A DNA stretch of 40,871 nt from a bacterium (GCA_021784555.1 JAJYHY010000027.1:1-40871), one strand, 5' to 3'. Positions 15,656-23,999 are shown, numbered from the stretch's first letter. Translations and numbers: made by a program. The notes: a model not told the origin generated them from the letters alone.

Positions 15656-17570
15656 AAGCGTCTCTTTGAAACGTAATCTCAAATTCGGTCCCCCCATTCC
15701 TCCGCACCTCCACCGCCGCCTTCAACTGCCCCGCCAGCAGGTGAATCAGCCGCAGTCCCAGCGTGCGCGACGCGCGCCAGTCCAATCCCGCCGGCAATCC
15801 CACCCCGTTATCCCGCACCCGCAGCCATACCCGCCCATCCGCACTATTCCCCAACGCCGTCGTGATCTCTCCGCTCGCACACCCTGGAAACGCGTGCTTG
15901 AACGCATTCGCCACCAACTCCGTCAGAATCAATCCGAAAGGCACCGCCTTCTCCACCGACAACGCCACGGGCTCCAATTCCAACCGCACCTGGATGCCAT
16001 CCCGGCGCTCTCCATGCGAGCGCGCCAGGTAATTTACCAGGGTCTCCGCATACTCCGCGAGGTCCACCCCCGCCAAGTCCGCCGACTGGTAGAGCTTCTC
16101 ATGCACCAGCGCCATCGAGCGCACCCGGTCCCGGATGTCGGCAAACCCCTCCGCCAGGCTCGGCGCCTGCAGTTGCTCCGCCTGCAAGTCCACCAGGCTC
16201 GCGATGACCTGCAAGTTGTTCTTCACCCGGTGATGGATTTCCTTGAGCATGACCTCCTTCTCGCGCAAGGAGAGCTTCACGCGCTCCTCCGCCCGCTTGC
16301 GCGCGGTGATGTCAATGATGGTCACCAGCGCGCGCGGCTGGCCGGCAATCGTCAGGCGCGCGGTGGAGAGCAGGAAAAAGAACTCCTCCGTTCCGGTGTC
16401 ACGGATGAAAGGCAAGCAGCACTCCACCTGGATGTGCGGAGCGCCGGTCCGCAAGGTGTCGAGCACGGTCTTGCGCACGGTGCAGTCCTGGCAGAACTCG
16501 CCAAAGCCGCAGCCTTTCGCGTGGTCCAGCGAATGAAGGCAGCGCAACGCCTCACCGCCGCGCAAGCCGGCCAGTTCCGGCCCGGGCCGCCCGGCAAACG
16601 CCGCGCCGGTGGTGTTGATGCGCACGACGCGCCGCTCGGCGTCCACCAGCATCATAATCACCGGCGCCGATTGGTAGATGGCCCGGATCTCCGCCTCGCT
16701 CTCCCGCAGCGCGGCCGTGCGCTCGGCCACCCGCTGCTCCAGCCTTTCGTTGGCGTCGCTGAGGGCGGCTTCGACCCGCTTGCGCGCGGTGATGTCTCGC
16801 GCCGCCGCAAACACGCCGATGACCTTGCCTCTTTCGTCGCGATAAACGCAGGCATTGTAAAGCACAGATGTGAGCTGGCCGTTCCGGCGCCGCAACTCCA
16901 GCGGATAATCGCGCACAACCCCTTCGCGGAAGACCTGCTCATAGCCGGCGCGCGCCTTCTCCGGCTCGGTGAAGTAGTCGCAAAAATCCGTGCCGATCAG
17001 CGCGCTGCGGCCAGTGCCGACGACGGTTTCCGTGGCCACGTTTACGTCGGTGATCTTGCCGTCCGGGCCGATGGCCACCAGCGGATCGGGGCTGGCTTCC
17101 AGCAGGCTACGATTGTAAGCGTTGGCCCGCCGCAGGGCCTCCTCGGCCCGTTTGCGCTCGGTGAGGTCTATGTCCATCCGTTCCGCGATCCACGAGAGCA
17201 TCACCCCGCTCGCCAGGAAGATCGCCAGGGCCAGCCAGTCCTCCGGCGCCGCGATGGCGAGCCGGCCCGCCGGCTCAGTCCAGAAGTAGCTTGCGGCCAC
17301 CGCCGAGAGAAGGGTGGCTAACACGCCCGCGCGCAGTCCTCCGTAAAAGGCGGCCAGCATCACCGCGGGGAAGAAAGTGATGAAGGCGGCGTGGAGACCG
17401 AGGGCTTGCAGGAACGCCAGCCGAATCAAGGTGGCCGCAAGCACTGCCGCCAGAGCCACGCCAACCCAAGCATGCCGGCGAATCCGGCCGGCGGCCCCGG
17501 CTTGCTTTAGGTGCGCTCCCAACTCGCTCATAACCGGTCTTTTTTTGTCAGAGACCATTGCGCGTCCCAC
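15642..17570 (-). CDS. Membrane PAS sensor kinase of the HisKA_2 type
   Basis: The 642-residue sensor has an N-terminal block of four hydrophobic helices (~35-130; DUF4118-like), a PAS domain (~150-262), a coiled segment, and a second PAS (~290-420). A HisKA_2 dimerisation domain follows with H446 in LKEIHHRVKNNLQ, then a HATPase_c domain (LTELVANAFKH, VRDNGVGLP). The second PAS contains a cysteine cluster, C344, C354, C360 and C363 (GCGFGEFCQDC), seen in a subset of bacterial PAS domains and possibly metal- or redox-related. Three in-frame ATGs (residues 1, 5 and 14) could start it. It overlaps and is co-transcribed with the receiver-kinase gene downstream. Confidence 0.9.
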   Translation of the reverse strand: MGRAMVSDKKRPVMSELGAHLKQAGAAGRIRRHAWVGVALAAVLAATLIRLAFLQALGLHAAFITFFPAVMLAAFYGGLRAGVLATLLSAVAASYFWTEPAGRLAIAAPEDWLALAIFLASGVMLSWIAERMDIDLTERKRAEEALRRANAYNRSLLEASPDPLVAIGPDGKITDVNVATETVVGTGRSALIGTDFCDYFTEPEKARAGYEQVFREGVVRDYPLELRRRNGQLTSVLYNACVYRDERGKVIGVFAAARDITARKRVEAALSDANERLEQRVAERTAALRESEAEIRAIYQSAPVIMMLVDAERRVVRINTTGAAFAGRPGPELAGLRGGEALRCLHSLDHAKGCGFGEFCQDCTVRKTVLDTLRTGAPHIQVECCLPFIRDTGTEEFFFLLSTARLTIAGQPRALVTIIDITARKRAEERVKLSLREKEVMLKEIHHRVKNNLQVIASLVDLQAEQLQAPSLAEGFADIRDRVRSMALVHEKLYQSADLAGVDLAEYAETLVNYLARSHGERRDGIQVRLELEPVALSVEKAVPFGLILTELVANAFKHAFPGCASGEITTALGNSADGRVWLRVRDNGVGLPAGLDWRASRTLGLRLIHLLAGQLKAAVEVRRNGGTEFEITFQRDAYVKR

Positions 17571-18141
17571 GTGGCGCTGCTTCAGCGGTTTGGCGGGCCG
17601 ATACTGCTACTTTGGTTAAGGCCATGCGTGTGCTCCATCTTGCTCGCTTTCAACTCGCACTATAAGGGGCCGTGAACCAAGCGCAAGCATTTCGCCCAAG
17701 TGCGCTTGGGCGCCGGGAGGGATGGAATGCTCACCGTGTATCAGCGACGGCCAACGGGGAGCGAAACCCCTCGGGGATTAGAGGGCGGTGGGAGGGCTGT
17801 CGGACCAGGACGGGGGGAGCGTGAGATGCCGGCCCCGGAGCACGCTGGTGACGTATCGCTTCGATGGTCCGGCGTAAAACAGGGTTTACGGGATGTTCTT
17901 CGATCGGACTTTGCGTTGCGCTCACGGACGGACAGAAATGGCCCATAAAGGACCAAAATTCCGATGCCTGGGGTGACAAACGGGGGTGACAACTTCCATG
18001 ATCGGCGGGGGCCGAATTTTTGTCTCGATTGGAGTCGTTTCCCCGAAAATCGCTCAATGTCGCCGTCGAACGCCGCCACCAGGCGCTCGGGTTCATGGAT
18101 GGCCGGCAAATTCACCCGCATCTGCGCCCAGAAGTTGTCCG
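17571..18141. other. Non-coding or decayed spacer
   Basis: No intact gene. On the minus strand from ~18240 to ~18000, in another frame of the GYF_2 gene's 3' side, codons with GC-rich third positions read FWAQMRVNLPAIHEPERLVA. This suggests the reading frame of that gene once continued past its present stop at 18142. The rest (17571-18000) shows nothing recognisable. Confidence 0.35.
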
Positions 18142-19088
18142 TCATGCCGCAAATGAGCCGGGCCTCGACGCTTGCGCTTCCTTCCCCGAACACCAGGTCT
18201 CGAATCCTTCCTTGCCCAAAAACGCTTTGTAGGCTCGGAGGCAAGCTTCCGGGAGAGCATTCGGTGGGCCTTTCGCCGTTTCTTCTTCAAGTAGCCGGCT
18301 GTCGTCTTGGATTCCTCTAATCTCCGTCGCTCTCGTAATCGCCCTCGCTACGTTGTCGCCCATCGCCTGCTCTACATCAGCGAGCACTTTCGCCTGCATC
18401 TCGAAATCCACTTCACCGCCGAAACATTTAGCACAGCCGAAGTCAAGGAGGGTCTCTGTTACCTGCTTCACGCTCGACAAGTATTCCGCCATCTTTCTCG
18501 CTGCAAGGCGCTTCGCATCTGCTTGGGCCTTCCGCTGCTCCCACAGCAGGCCGGTCTGCCGGTCGCTTTCAGCAATGCCAGAGAGAACGGCGCTGAATTC
18601 GAAAAACAGTCCTCACGAATTTGCCGAGCGAGTGCTGATGTGGGCGTGCCGCGCACATCGTGCAGAACCGAGGTGCCTCGCAAGGTGTTCGCGAACCGTT
18701 GGCAGCAATTCTCCGTGAAATCGTCCGCGTAAAGCAAAAAGCTCAAAGGAACTTCCTCAATCGGCGCGTTTCGGTCGTCATCGCTCGGATGCAGAAATGG
18801 ATGGAGAAGCTTTGTCGTTGCGGCCTGAGCGATGTTGCCTAATTCCTTGTATGTATCCTTTCGGGCTGCAATCGTTCCGCTGGTTGACTCTTCATGAGCC
18901 GGTGTCAGTGGTGGTGGCGCGGTGGATTGGGGTGCAAATACCTCGTGAAACGGCTTCGACCCCGAAGCTCCCTCCTCAGCCACCATCGTGGTCTCGGAAA
19001 TAATTCCGGCAGCCTTGAGGCTCTCCAACGCTTCCCGTGGTAATGGCCCGACGGGATTGTTGTCCTTGTCTGAGTAGAAGTATTTCAT
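18142..19088 (-). pseudogene. GYF_2-domain protein, frameshifted
   Basis: The N-terminal half (ATG 19088; MKYFYSDKDNNPVGPLPREA...GIISETTMVAEEGA) is a GYF_2-type domain, a small fold often placed at the N-terminus of bacterial membrane or adaptor proteins. The frame then runs into a tail (from CFSNSAPFS) unlike the rest. In the neighbouring frame the text continues naturally (LFFEFSAVLSGIAESDRQTG, MAEYLSSVKQVTETLLDFGC) to a stop at 18142. A single missing base near 18609-18611 (GAGGAC/CTGTTT junction) would restore about 315 residues. The start follows the protease stop by one base (TGACATG), so the two form one operon. The function of the C-terminal part is unknown. Confidence 0.7.
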
Positions 19089-19089
19089 G

Positions 19090-19929
19090 TCAGGACCACC
19101 CTTCGTTGACGGTAATGTTTGAAACAAAACCAGCACGCTGCGGGACGAATGCTTTAATATCCGAGTGAATCTGCGCAATGGCGGCAAGTACGACGCGGAT
19201 TCGAACTGCCACCAAGACATTTTCGTTTTGTGGATCTTCAGTTCCGATACCTACCAAGCGAACGGGAGTTTCCGTGAGCCAACGACCAGAATCGCCGTTG
19301 CCTCGCCACACTGCCCCACCGCTCATACCCCTTGCTCGTGGAAAACAAGCTGGCCGTCCCGCGTCGTCAAACGCTCGCTGCCGGTCGAATTCGATAGCGA
19401 TGTGCGTGCTCGCCGCGATGCCGAGAGCCACCATTCGTTTCGGAGAAACTGTCTCACCCGTGAAACTGAGCCGCCGTGGGGTCACTTTCTTCTTGCCGTA
19501 ATTCGTTTTCTCGCGGCTGCCGGGAAATCCAGTGAACATGTAACGCGCGCTCGGCTTGAGGCGGTCATTTGCGTCAATGAGAGAGAACGGCAAGAAGAAC
19601 CGGCCTTTGGCAATCTTGTCAGCAAGCGCGTCGGACAGTCGAATCAATGCGAAGTCGAGCCGGTCGTCATCACGTTTCCCAGACGGCGGAATGATGGTCG
19701 CGTGAAATGGTTGCGGCAATTCAATCAGCGGACCATCTGCCGCAACATACAGCGCAACTTGGTCCTCCGTGTATTCGTCATGCACATGCGCGGCTGTGGC
19801 CAAGAAGCGCGCTCTCCCAAAATCCAGCAATGTTCCGGTTCCGATCAGATTTGGCCGCTCCCGATAAGACGCAGCGTAGATTGGGCAGATGGCGTTGATT
19901 GATTCAAATTTTGGTTTCATAGCTTTCAA
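19090..19929 (-). CDS. Trypsin-like serine peptidase, cytoplasmic
   Basis: The 279-residue protein has the chymotrypsin-fold triad: H48 in LATAAHVHDE, D92 in RLDFALIRL, S203 in ARGMSGGAVW. No signal peptide is seen, so it should act in the cytoplasm, unlike DegP or secreted trypsins, and there is no PDZ domain. GTGTLLDFGRARFLATAAHV is typical of the bacterial trypsin_2 peptidases that occur next to effector or sensor genes in conflict systems. It is immediately followed by the GYF_2 gene (one base apart), which may be partner or substrate. The start ATG 19929 is chosen as first in frame; ATG 19920 (MKPKFES) is an alternative. Confidence 0.8.
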   Translation of the reverse strand: MKAMKPKFESINAICPIYAASYRERPNLIGTGTLLDFGRARFLATAAHVHDEYTEDQVALYVAADGPLIELPQPFHATIIPPSGKRDDDRLDFALIRLSDALADKIAKGRFFLPFSLIDANDRLKPSARYMFTGFPGSREKTNYGKKKVTPRRLSFTGETVSPKRMVALGIAASTHIAIEFDRQRAFDDAGRPACFPRARGMSGGAVWRGNGDSGRWLTETPVRLVGIGTEDPQNENVLVAVRIRVVLAAIAQIHSDIKAFVPQRAGFVSNITVNEGWS

Positions 19930-20280
19930 AGTCGCGATTCGCCGTTCATTCGGTAGTAATCGTCGCCTTAACTACTCTTGTTAATTCCGAAACATGGAGT
20001 GCATTCGCTTTCGCGCGCTTTAATCCATCTTGATTAACGGCGGTCAGGGCATTTGAAGCCTTTGCCGGGGAGCTTATTCGTCGTCGCTGGGTTTCACAAG
20101 GAACTCAATCGGACAGTTCCTGGAAACGCCGCTTCCTTTGTTCGCCTCTCCCCCGGACTTCCCTGCATCTTGTGTATCACATACACGTGACCACGCCTTC
20201 TTCGTTTGGTGGTAAATCCTCTCCCGTTATTGGCGGCGTGTCGCCGCTGAGGTTTGCACAACACAACGAAAGGCATTGCC
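19930..20280. other. Divergent spacer
   Basis: No gene seen. It should hold the protease-operon promoter (leftward) and the remains of a promoter for the conjugation-type remnant. A small inverted repeat TTAATC/GATTAA (20020-20025 and 20032-20037) is the only structure noticed. Confidence 0.4.
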
Positions 20281-20631
20281 ATGAAAAAGCTAATCGCACT
20301 CGCGCTCGTCACGATGGGCGTCGGTCTGTCGGCTCGTGCCCAATGGGTCGTCTATGACCCCACCATGCACGTGCAACAGATCATCGACACGGCTCAGCAA
20401 ATCGCCACCACTACCACTCAACTCAAGGCGGCCGCCATCGATGCCGAAGTGCAAAAGCTCAACGGCGTGCTCACCGGCCTCTCAGCCGCCCTCAACAACA
20501 CCGATTACGAACTCAACCGGGCCAGCGCCTCCGCCCTGGTCCAGGACATCGCCAATCGCAACGACCGGCAACGTCAGCTTGAGGCGCGAAAGGAGCAAGT
20601 CCAAGCCGAGTTTACCGAGGCGACGCACTGA
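20281..20631 (+). pseudogene. TrbJ/VirB5-like conjugal transfer protein, truncated
   Basis: From ATG 20281 (GAAAGG 8 bases upstream) the product has a signal peptide (MKKLIALALVTMGVGLSARA) followed by QWVVYDPTMHVQQIIDTAQQ. This is the N-terminal signature of TrbJ/VirB5-like type IV secretion pilus-associated proteins, which then form a long helical body. Here the helical part breaks off after 116 residues (…QAEFTEATH), against about 250 in intact relatives. Immediately after, another frame encodes a hydrophobic helix (ISGILWLVGGFASLLLFWAY), and after that a third frame carries the next remnant. So this is a decayed conjugation module. Confidence 0.5.
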
Positions 20632-20770
20632 TCTCCGGCATCCTCTGGCTGGTCGGCGGGTTCGCCTCCCTGCTCCTGTTCTGGGCCTACATCATCCAGC
20701 GGACTACCACCTCATCAGCCAGTTCAAGCAGAGGGAGCGGGTCGTCATCATCGACCCGGCGGGCACTTAG

Positions 20771-20890
20771 TGGTCATGGGCGCAAATACAGTGACGTGCC
20801 GACGGGGGCCGCTCCTCCGCAATCGCAAATCGCAAATCTAAAATCGCAAATCGTGAATACGTCACCGAACTTACGCCCTGGAGCACTTAG
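20771..20890. mobile_element. MITE-like insertion with inverted ends and target duplication
   Basis: GCACTTAG occurs at 20763-20770 and again at 20883-20890, bracketing a 120-bp insert. Near its ends GGGCGCAAATACAGTGACGT (20778-20797) pairs with 20859-20878 in inverted orientation at 16 of 20 positions. The centre (20821-20853) is a 33-bp AT-rich repeat of AATCGCAA units found identically at 36945-36977. No coding capacity, so it must have been mobilised in trans. The duplication could be 5 bp (CTTAG) if the terminal GCA belongs to the element. Confidence 0.7.
20821..20853. repeat. 33-bp AATCGCAA dispersed repeat, copy 1
   Basis: Identical over 33 bp to 36945-36977 in the same orientation; built from AATCGCAAATCGCAAATC followed by a variant unit. 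Here it forms the core of the MITE-like insert. Confidence 0.85.
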
Positions 20891-21358
20891 TATGTCAGCC
20901 CACTGCTCGACTTCCGGGAAGCCAAGGCCCTCCACGTCCAGCAGGCCGAACTGGCCACTCTGGCCTTCCTCCAGCGCAACCCCAAGGGCTTCGACGACCC
21001 CGACTTGCTGAGGCAGATGTTCCTCAAGCCGGCCCTGCAGAAGGCCCAGGAGGAGCAAACGCGCGAGGCCGTCGAGTTCCGCGCCAAGCAACTCCACCAG
21101 AAACCCGAGATTGCCCGTATTGACATCCTGGCCGTGCGCCAGGATCAGGTGCTGGCCGCCGTCACCGGCCAAATCATCCGTACCGGCATCTTCGAAGGAA
21201 AGACCTTCTCCGAGGGGTTCAATTTCAAGCTCAGCCTCCGCCTGCTCCGCAACCCCAACATGCTCGCCAACGGTCGATTCCCCACCGCCGTCGCCAACTT
21301 CAAATACCGGACTTGGAATTAGCTCAACGATTCCGATTCAACCGTATCCGGGGGCTGT

Positions 21359-21727
21359 TCAGAACTCGTAACCCTGGTCGATCCAATAATGCCAATCCAT
21401 GATCGCCTCCCGTGTCCCCTCATCGGTTTGAATAGGTTCCAACTGCGCCAAGGGGACCGCCAGGGATTGCCCCTCCCAGGTTGCGGTTACGAACATCTCG
21501 TGCTCGCATTCGTCCTCGGAAGCCAACTCAACAACTTGCACTTCTTGACCCTGGCGCAAGGGCGAGGTTGCCCGCGCGGCAATGCATTTGGCCCGGAAGG
21601 GGAAGCGCAACTGGTCCTCCAGGTAATAATACCAACCCATGGCCTGCTCCTCAGGGCCGTTGGCGTCCACGATGATCTCCTGCTCAATGCGCTCTTCTCT
21701 CCGCTTGTCTTTCTTGGTGTTGGCCAT
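21359..21727 (-). CDS. CcbP-like calcium-binding protein
   Basis: The small acidic protein of 122 residues matches in pattern the cyanobacterial calcium-binding protein CcbP family: WYYYLEDQLRFPFRAKCI, then SPLRQGQEVQVVELASEDEC, then EHEMFVTATWEGQSLAVPLA, and a final WHYWIDQGYEF. In cyanobacteria CcbP buffers free Ca2+. Here the role is unknown but binding via the acidic surface is likely. Cytoplasmic, no signal peptide. The N-terminus is basic and charged (MANTKKDKRREERIEQE). It is monocistronic and points toward the conjugation remnant. Confidence 0.8.
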   Translation of the reverse strand: MANTKKDKRREERIEQEIIVDANGPEEQAMGWYYYLEDQLRFPFRAKCIAARATSPLRQGQEVQVVELASEDECEHEMFVTATWEGQSLAVPLAQLEPIQTDEGTREAIMDWHYWIDQGYEF

Positions 21728-21998
21728 GGCTGGATTAGACCACAGCCGTCAGGAAACACAATGCCCATCTCGGTTCGCCAGCCTTTCCGCAGAAGGACCC
21801 GCCAAAACCTGGCCTGCCAACGTGCGGACAAAAGATGTCCGCGCCGACCCTTTCTCGACGGCCAAATTGGTGGCCCAAGGAGCTCCACTTGCGCCACAAA
21901 GCCGAAGCGACGGGCAAAGGACAGCGACAAAGGCACAGTTCGCTCGCTTTTCACGGCAAGCGCTTGCCAACCGATTGCCTGGCGGCTAATGTTTAGTC

Positions 21999-22259
21999 AT
22001 GGGAACAACCAGCGACGTTGCCGCTTTCGACCGTGGGATTCGCCCGCTGCTGCGCCTTATTCTGCTCGACAAGGCACAGGAGGTGCTGAGCTTTCGCCCT
22101 CCGGCGGCGCTGGAAGGCCGTATCGAGTATCTGGCAGAGAGGTCCACCGAAGGCCAACTCACTGCGTCAGAGCGGGCGGAATATGAGGGCTACGTCCGCG
22201 CGAACAAATTCGTGGCCGTGCTGCGGCGGCAGGCGCGGCGACTAGTCGAGGAACCGTAG
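21999..22259 (+). CDS. Small helical protein upstream of an HNH gene
   Basis: The 86-residue protein of unknown function is mainly helical and charged (PPAALEGRIEYLAERSTEGQ, LTASERAEYEGYVRANKF). Small proteins of this kind commonly sit directly upstream of HNH endonuclease genes in Planctomycetes, Verrucomicrobia and Cyanobacteria, with a short conserved pattern L(x)RxEYLAxRxxEGxLTxxERxEYExYV. Here its stop (22259) is 3 bp before the HNH start at 22263, so the pair is an operon. No catalytic residues are seen. It may be an antitoxin-like or accessory partner of the nuclease. Confidence 0.65.
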   Translation: MGTTSDVAAFDRGIRPLLRLILLDKAQEVLSFRPPAALEGRIEYLAERSTEGQLTASERAEYEGYVRANKFVAVLRRQARRLVEEP

Positions 22260-22262
22260 CCG

Positions 22263-22558
22263 ATGAATCGCGCGACGAGGGCGCGCGTGCGGGGGAGGGC
22301 GTGCGGGGGAGGGCGGGCAATCGCTGTGAATACTGCCAGTTGCGCCAAGAAGACTCCCCGCTGGCGGCACTGCATATTGAACACATCATTCCCCGAGCCC
22401 ATGGTGGGAGCGACGACCTGGACAATCTGGCCCTGGCTTGTATTGACTGCAACCTCCACAAAGGCACGAACCTCACGGGCCTGGACCCATGGGTTGGCAT
22501 TTGGCGGCGCCGCGGCATCCCGCACAGGCGGATGAGGGTGTTGAGGTCGCAGCCGTGA
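22263..22558 (+). pseudogene. HNH endonuclease broken by a 14-bp tandem duplication
   Basis: From ATG 22263 the frame (MNRATRARVRGRA) is lost because the 14 bases at 22287-22300 are repeated exactly at 22301-22314. Removing one copy joins it to GNRCEYCQLRQEDSPLAALH and IEHIIPRAHGGSDDLDNLAL, a textbook HNH fold with Cys pair CEYC, core His in HIEHIIP, Asn/Asp in DDLDNLALAC and second Cys pair CIDC. After TGLDP the expected C-terminal ~50 residues are replaced by unrelated text (WVGIWRRRGIPHRR), so the 3' end is also altered. GTG 22301 could still start a shortened HNH core with weak signals. Confidence 0.75.
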
Positions 22559-22988
22559 GTGCGGACGGCGGAGCAGGTCGCGGCGCGAGCACGCTGGCAG
22601 GGCGTCCGGTTCATTGCAGGCGACGGCTTTGGCGATTTCACCTTGACCGAGGAAACCGCCTCCTCCGCCCGTTTCGAGACCGGCAAGCCGTGCCGCCCGT
22701 CGGCCGGTGAAAGGCTGGTCATAGGCCGGCTCCGGTCGAGCGCCGATCGCGAGGCCCACCTTCAATTAGCCCAACCTGGAGGGCGCTGAGGACTCCTGGC
22801 ACCCGGCCCCGCCGGTCGCAGCGACCAACGAGGCTGGCGCCTATCCAGTCCCTGAAATCAGGAGGCTTCGCCTTTGGCCCTTTGCTCCTAACGCGCGAGG
22901 CTGCTGGAAAATGATTGGCTTCCTTGCCTTTGATTTGAGGTCCGCGCATCTTTCTCGCCATGAAATTGCGATTGGTCTCCGAAAACGA
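22559..22988. other. Spacer, possible decayed coding sequence
   Basis: No recognised gene. The plus-strand stretch around 22610-22660 reads RFIAGDGFGDFTLTEETA in an open frame, which looks protein-like but is short and matches nothing I know. Otherwise nothing seen. Confidence 0.3.
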
Positions 22989-23262
22989 CCCAGCAAGTCT
23001 CTCACTATTGACACGGGGGCGGCGCTTCAATGGCGGTTTATGCCGCGCAAGCTGCGCATTCAGTATCCTGGAGCGATCTATCCCATCAAGCTGGCTGCGA
23101 GTGGATCGGCAGCTGGGGGAGAAGGGTATCGCGCAGGACGACGAGGCGGAACGTCAACAGTTGTCCGAGTTGATGGAGAGCCCTCGCGGGCAGGAGGCTG
23201 CGACGCCCTGCGACGGGATTGGCTCACCGGGTCGGAGGAGTTTCGCCAGGAGTTGCTGGTGG
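22989..23262 (+). mobile_element. Internally deleted REP-associated (Y1) transposase, copy 1
   Basis: Starts with CCCAGCAAGT and CTATTGACAC, then ATG 23040 opens MPRKLRIQYPGAIYPI, the N-terminus of the Y1 transposases associated with REP sequences (RAYT/IS200-like). The expected continuation with the HUH and Tyr motifs is missing. The sequence jumps in the next frame to LRVDRQLGEKGIAQDDEAER and QQLSELMESPRGQEA, and, after another shift, LRRDWLTGSEEFRQELLV, all from the C-terminal region of the same family. So about 150 codons are deleted. The same joint occurs in copy 2. Confidence 0.65.
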
Positions 23263-23331
23263 GTGATACCTGCCCTGGCACGCGGCGAGACCCTTCGCTT
23301 TCTCGTTTCCCTGGTGCTGGACGGATCTCGT

Positions 23332-23685
23332 TTAGTCGTCCGAGGTACGAATCCACCGCACGCGCTTCGACGAAACGATTACCAGCCGGTTGCGAAAATC
23401 GGCTTGTGAGTGGCTCGCCAGCAAAGGCACGAGCAGTGCGGCCACATTCTCCGGCGTTGGCGGATGGGCCTTCACCCGGATAACGCCTGGATGTTTGGAC
23501 AGCGGCAACACCACCCAGTCTCCGAAGTGCCCATCGAGCGTTATGAGGATCCGCTGCTCGCCCAGGGCGCGCTCCAGGACCAGCGCATCATCCGCCCGCG
23601 CGTGCCCGGTTTCGGCGGCTCGCACCACATCATGCCCGTGCGAGCGCAGGAGCCCCGCCAACTCGAACCGCAAGCACTGGTCCAT
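23332..23685 (-). CDS. DUF5615-type PIN-like toxin
   Basis: The 117-residue protein of the Mut7-C/DUF5615 PIN-like family is a presumed ribonuclease toxin. Acidic positions fit the fold: D2 (MDQCLRFELAGLLRSHGHDV), the HARADDALVLERAL helix and ILITLDGHFGDW, where the TLD Asp is the usual second metal ligand; PGVIRVK follows. It lies 18 bp after the DUF433 antitoxin gene, the standard order for this pair. ATG 23685 is the only usable start after the antitoxin stop; relatives have a few residues before it, so the N-terminus is short. Cytoplasmic. Confidence 0.75.
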   Translation of the reverse strand: MDQCLRFELAGLLRSHGHDVVRAAETGHARADDALVLERALGEQRILITLDGHFGDWVVLPLSKHPGVIRVKAHPPTPENVAALLVPLLASHSQADFRNRLVIVSSKRVRWIRTSDD

Positions 23686-23703
23686 GTAAAGCCGCGCGGG
23701 AAA

Positions 23704-23931
23704 TCACGCCGGACTGAACGCGTTAATCTCCGTGTGCAGGATGGCCTGCCGAGCATAATCCAACGCAGCTCGGATGTCCCCCCGCGTCAGCTCGGGGTAG
23801 CCGCGCAGGAGCACATCCCAAGATTCACCCAGCGCCAATTGCTCCAGGACCGCAGCCACAGAAATCCGCGTGCCGCGGATCACCGGCTGCCCGCCGCAAA
23901 CACGCGGATTTATTTCGATTCGCTCTTGCAT
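23704..23931 (-). CDS. DUF433 antitoxin
   Basis: The 75-residue protein from ATG 23931 (MQERIEINPRVCGGQPVIRG) has the DUF433 signature: INP.V.GG.P.I.GTRI, then ELTRGDIRAALDYA, a winged-helix-like DNA-binding fold. It normally neutralises the adjacent PIN-like toxin and represses the operon. The frame is open to 24030 but the 33 extra codons are outside the family and run into the transposase remnant. The promoter must lie in 23932-24020, next to copy 2 of that remnant. Confidence 0.85.
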   Translation of the reverse strand: MQERIEINPRVCGGQPVIRGTRISVAAVLEQLALGESWDVLLRGYPELTRGDIRAALDYARQAILHTEINAFSPA

Positions 23932-23999
23932 AGCCCGAACATAACCTCTCCTATGAAAACGGGAAGTCTGGAGTTCGGCACTGGCGCTATGGCAGGGGT

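Larger units (their letters stand above)
20640..21322 (+). pseudogene. Conjugation-type envelope protein remnant, interrupted by an insertion
   Basis: Pieces of one protein lie in two frames: a membrane helix (ISGILWLVGGFASLLLFWAY) at about 20637-20696, then HLISQFKQRERVVIIDPAGT ending at a TAG at 20768-20770. After the inserted element, YVSPLLDFREAKALHVQQAE to FKYRTWN runs from 20891 to a stop at 21322. Before and after the insertion the frame is the same (insert of 120 bp), so this was one reading frame. A short N-terminal membrane helix followed by a periplasmic alpha/beta domain resembles VirB8/TrbF-like subunits, but the family call is tentative. A frameshift, a stop and the insertion all inactivate it. 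Confidence 0.45.

Noticed and set aside
15633..17321. 562-residue plus-strand frame
   Set aside because: Shadow of the sensor kinase gene: Arg/His/Pro-rich composition and no motif.
22559..22789. 76-residue frame after the HNH gene
   Set aside because: No start signal, no known motif, and mixed composition; treated as spacer.
23380..23410. Further transposase piece inside the toxin gene (CCAGCCGGTTGC shared with copy 2)
   Set aside because: The match is short and lies within codons that fit the DUF5615 family, so chance similarity is more likely.
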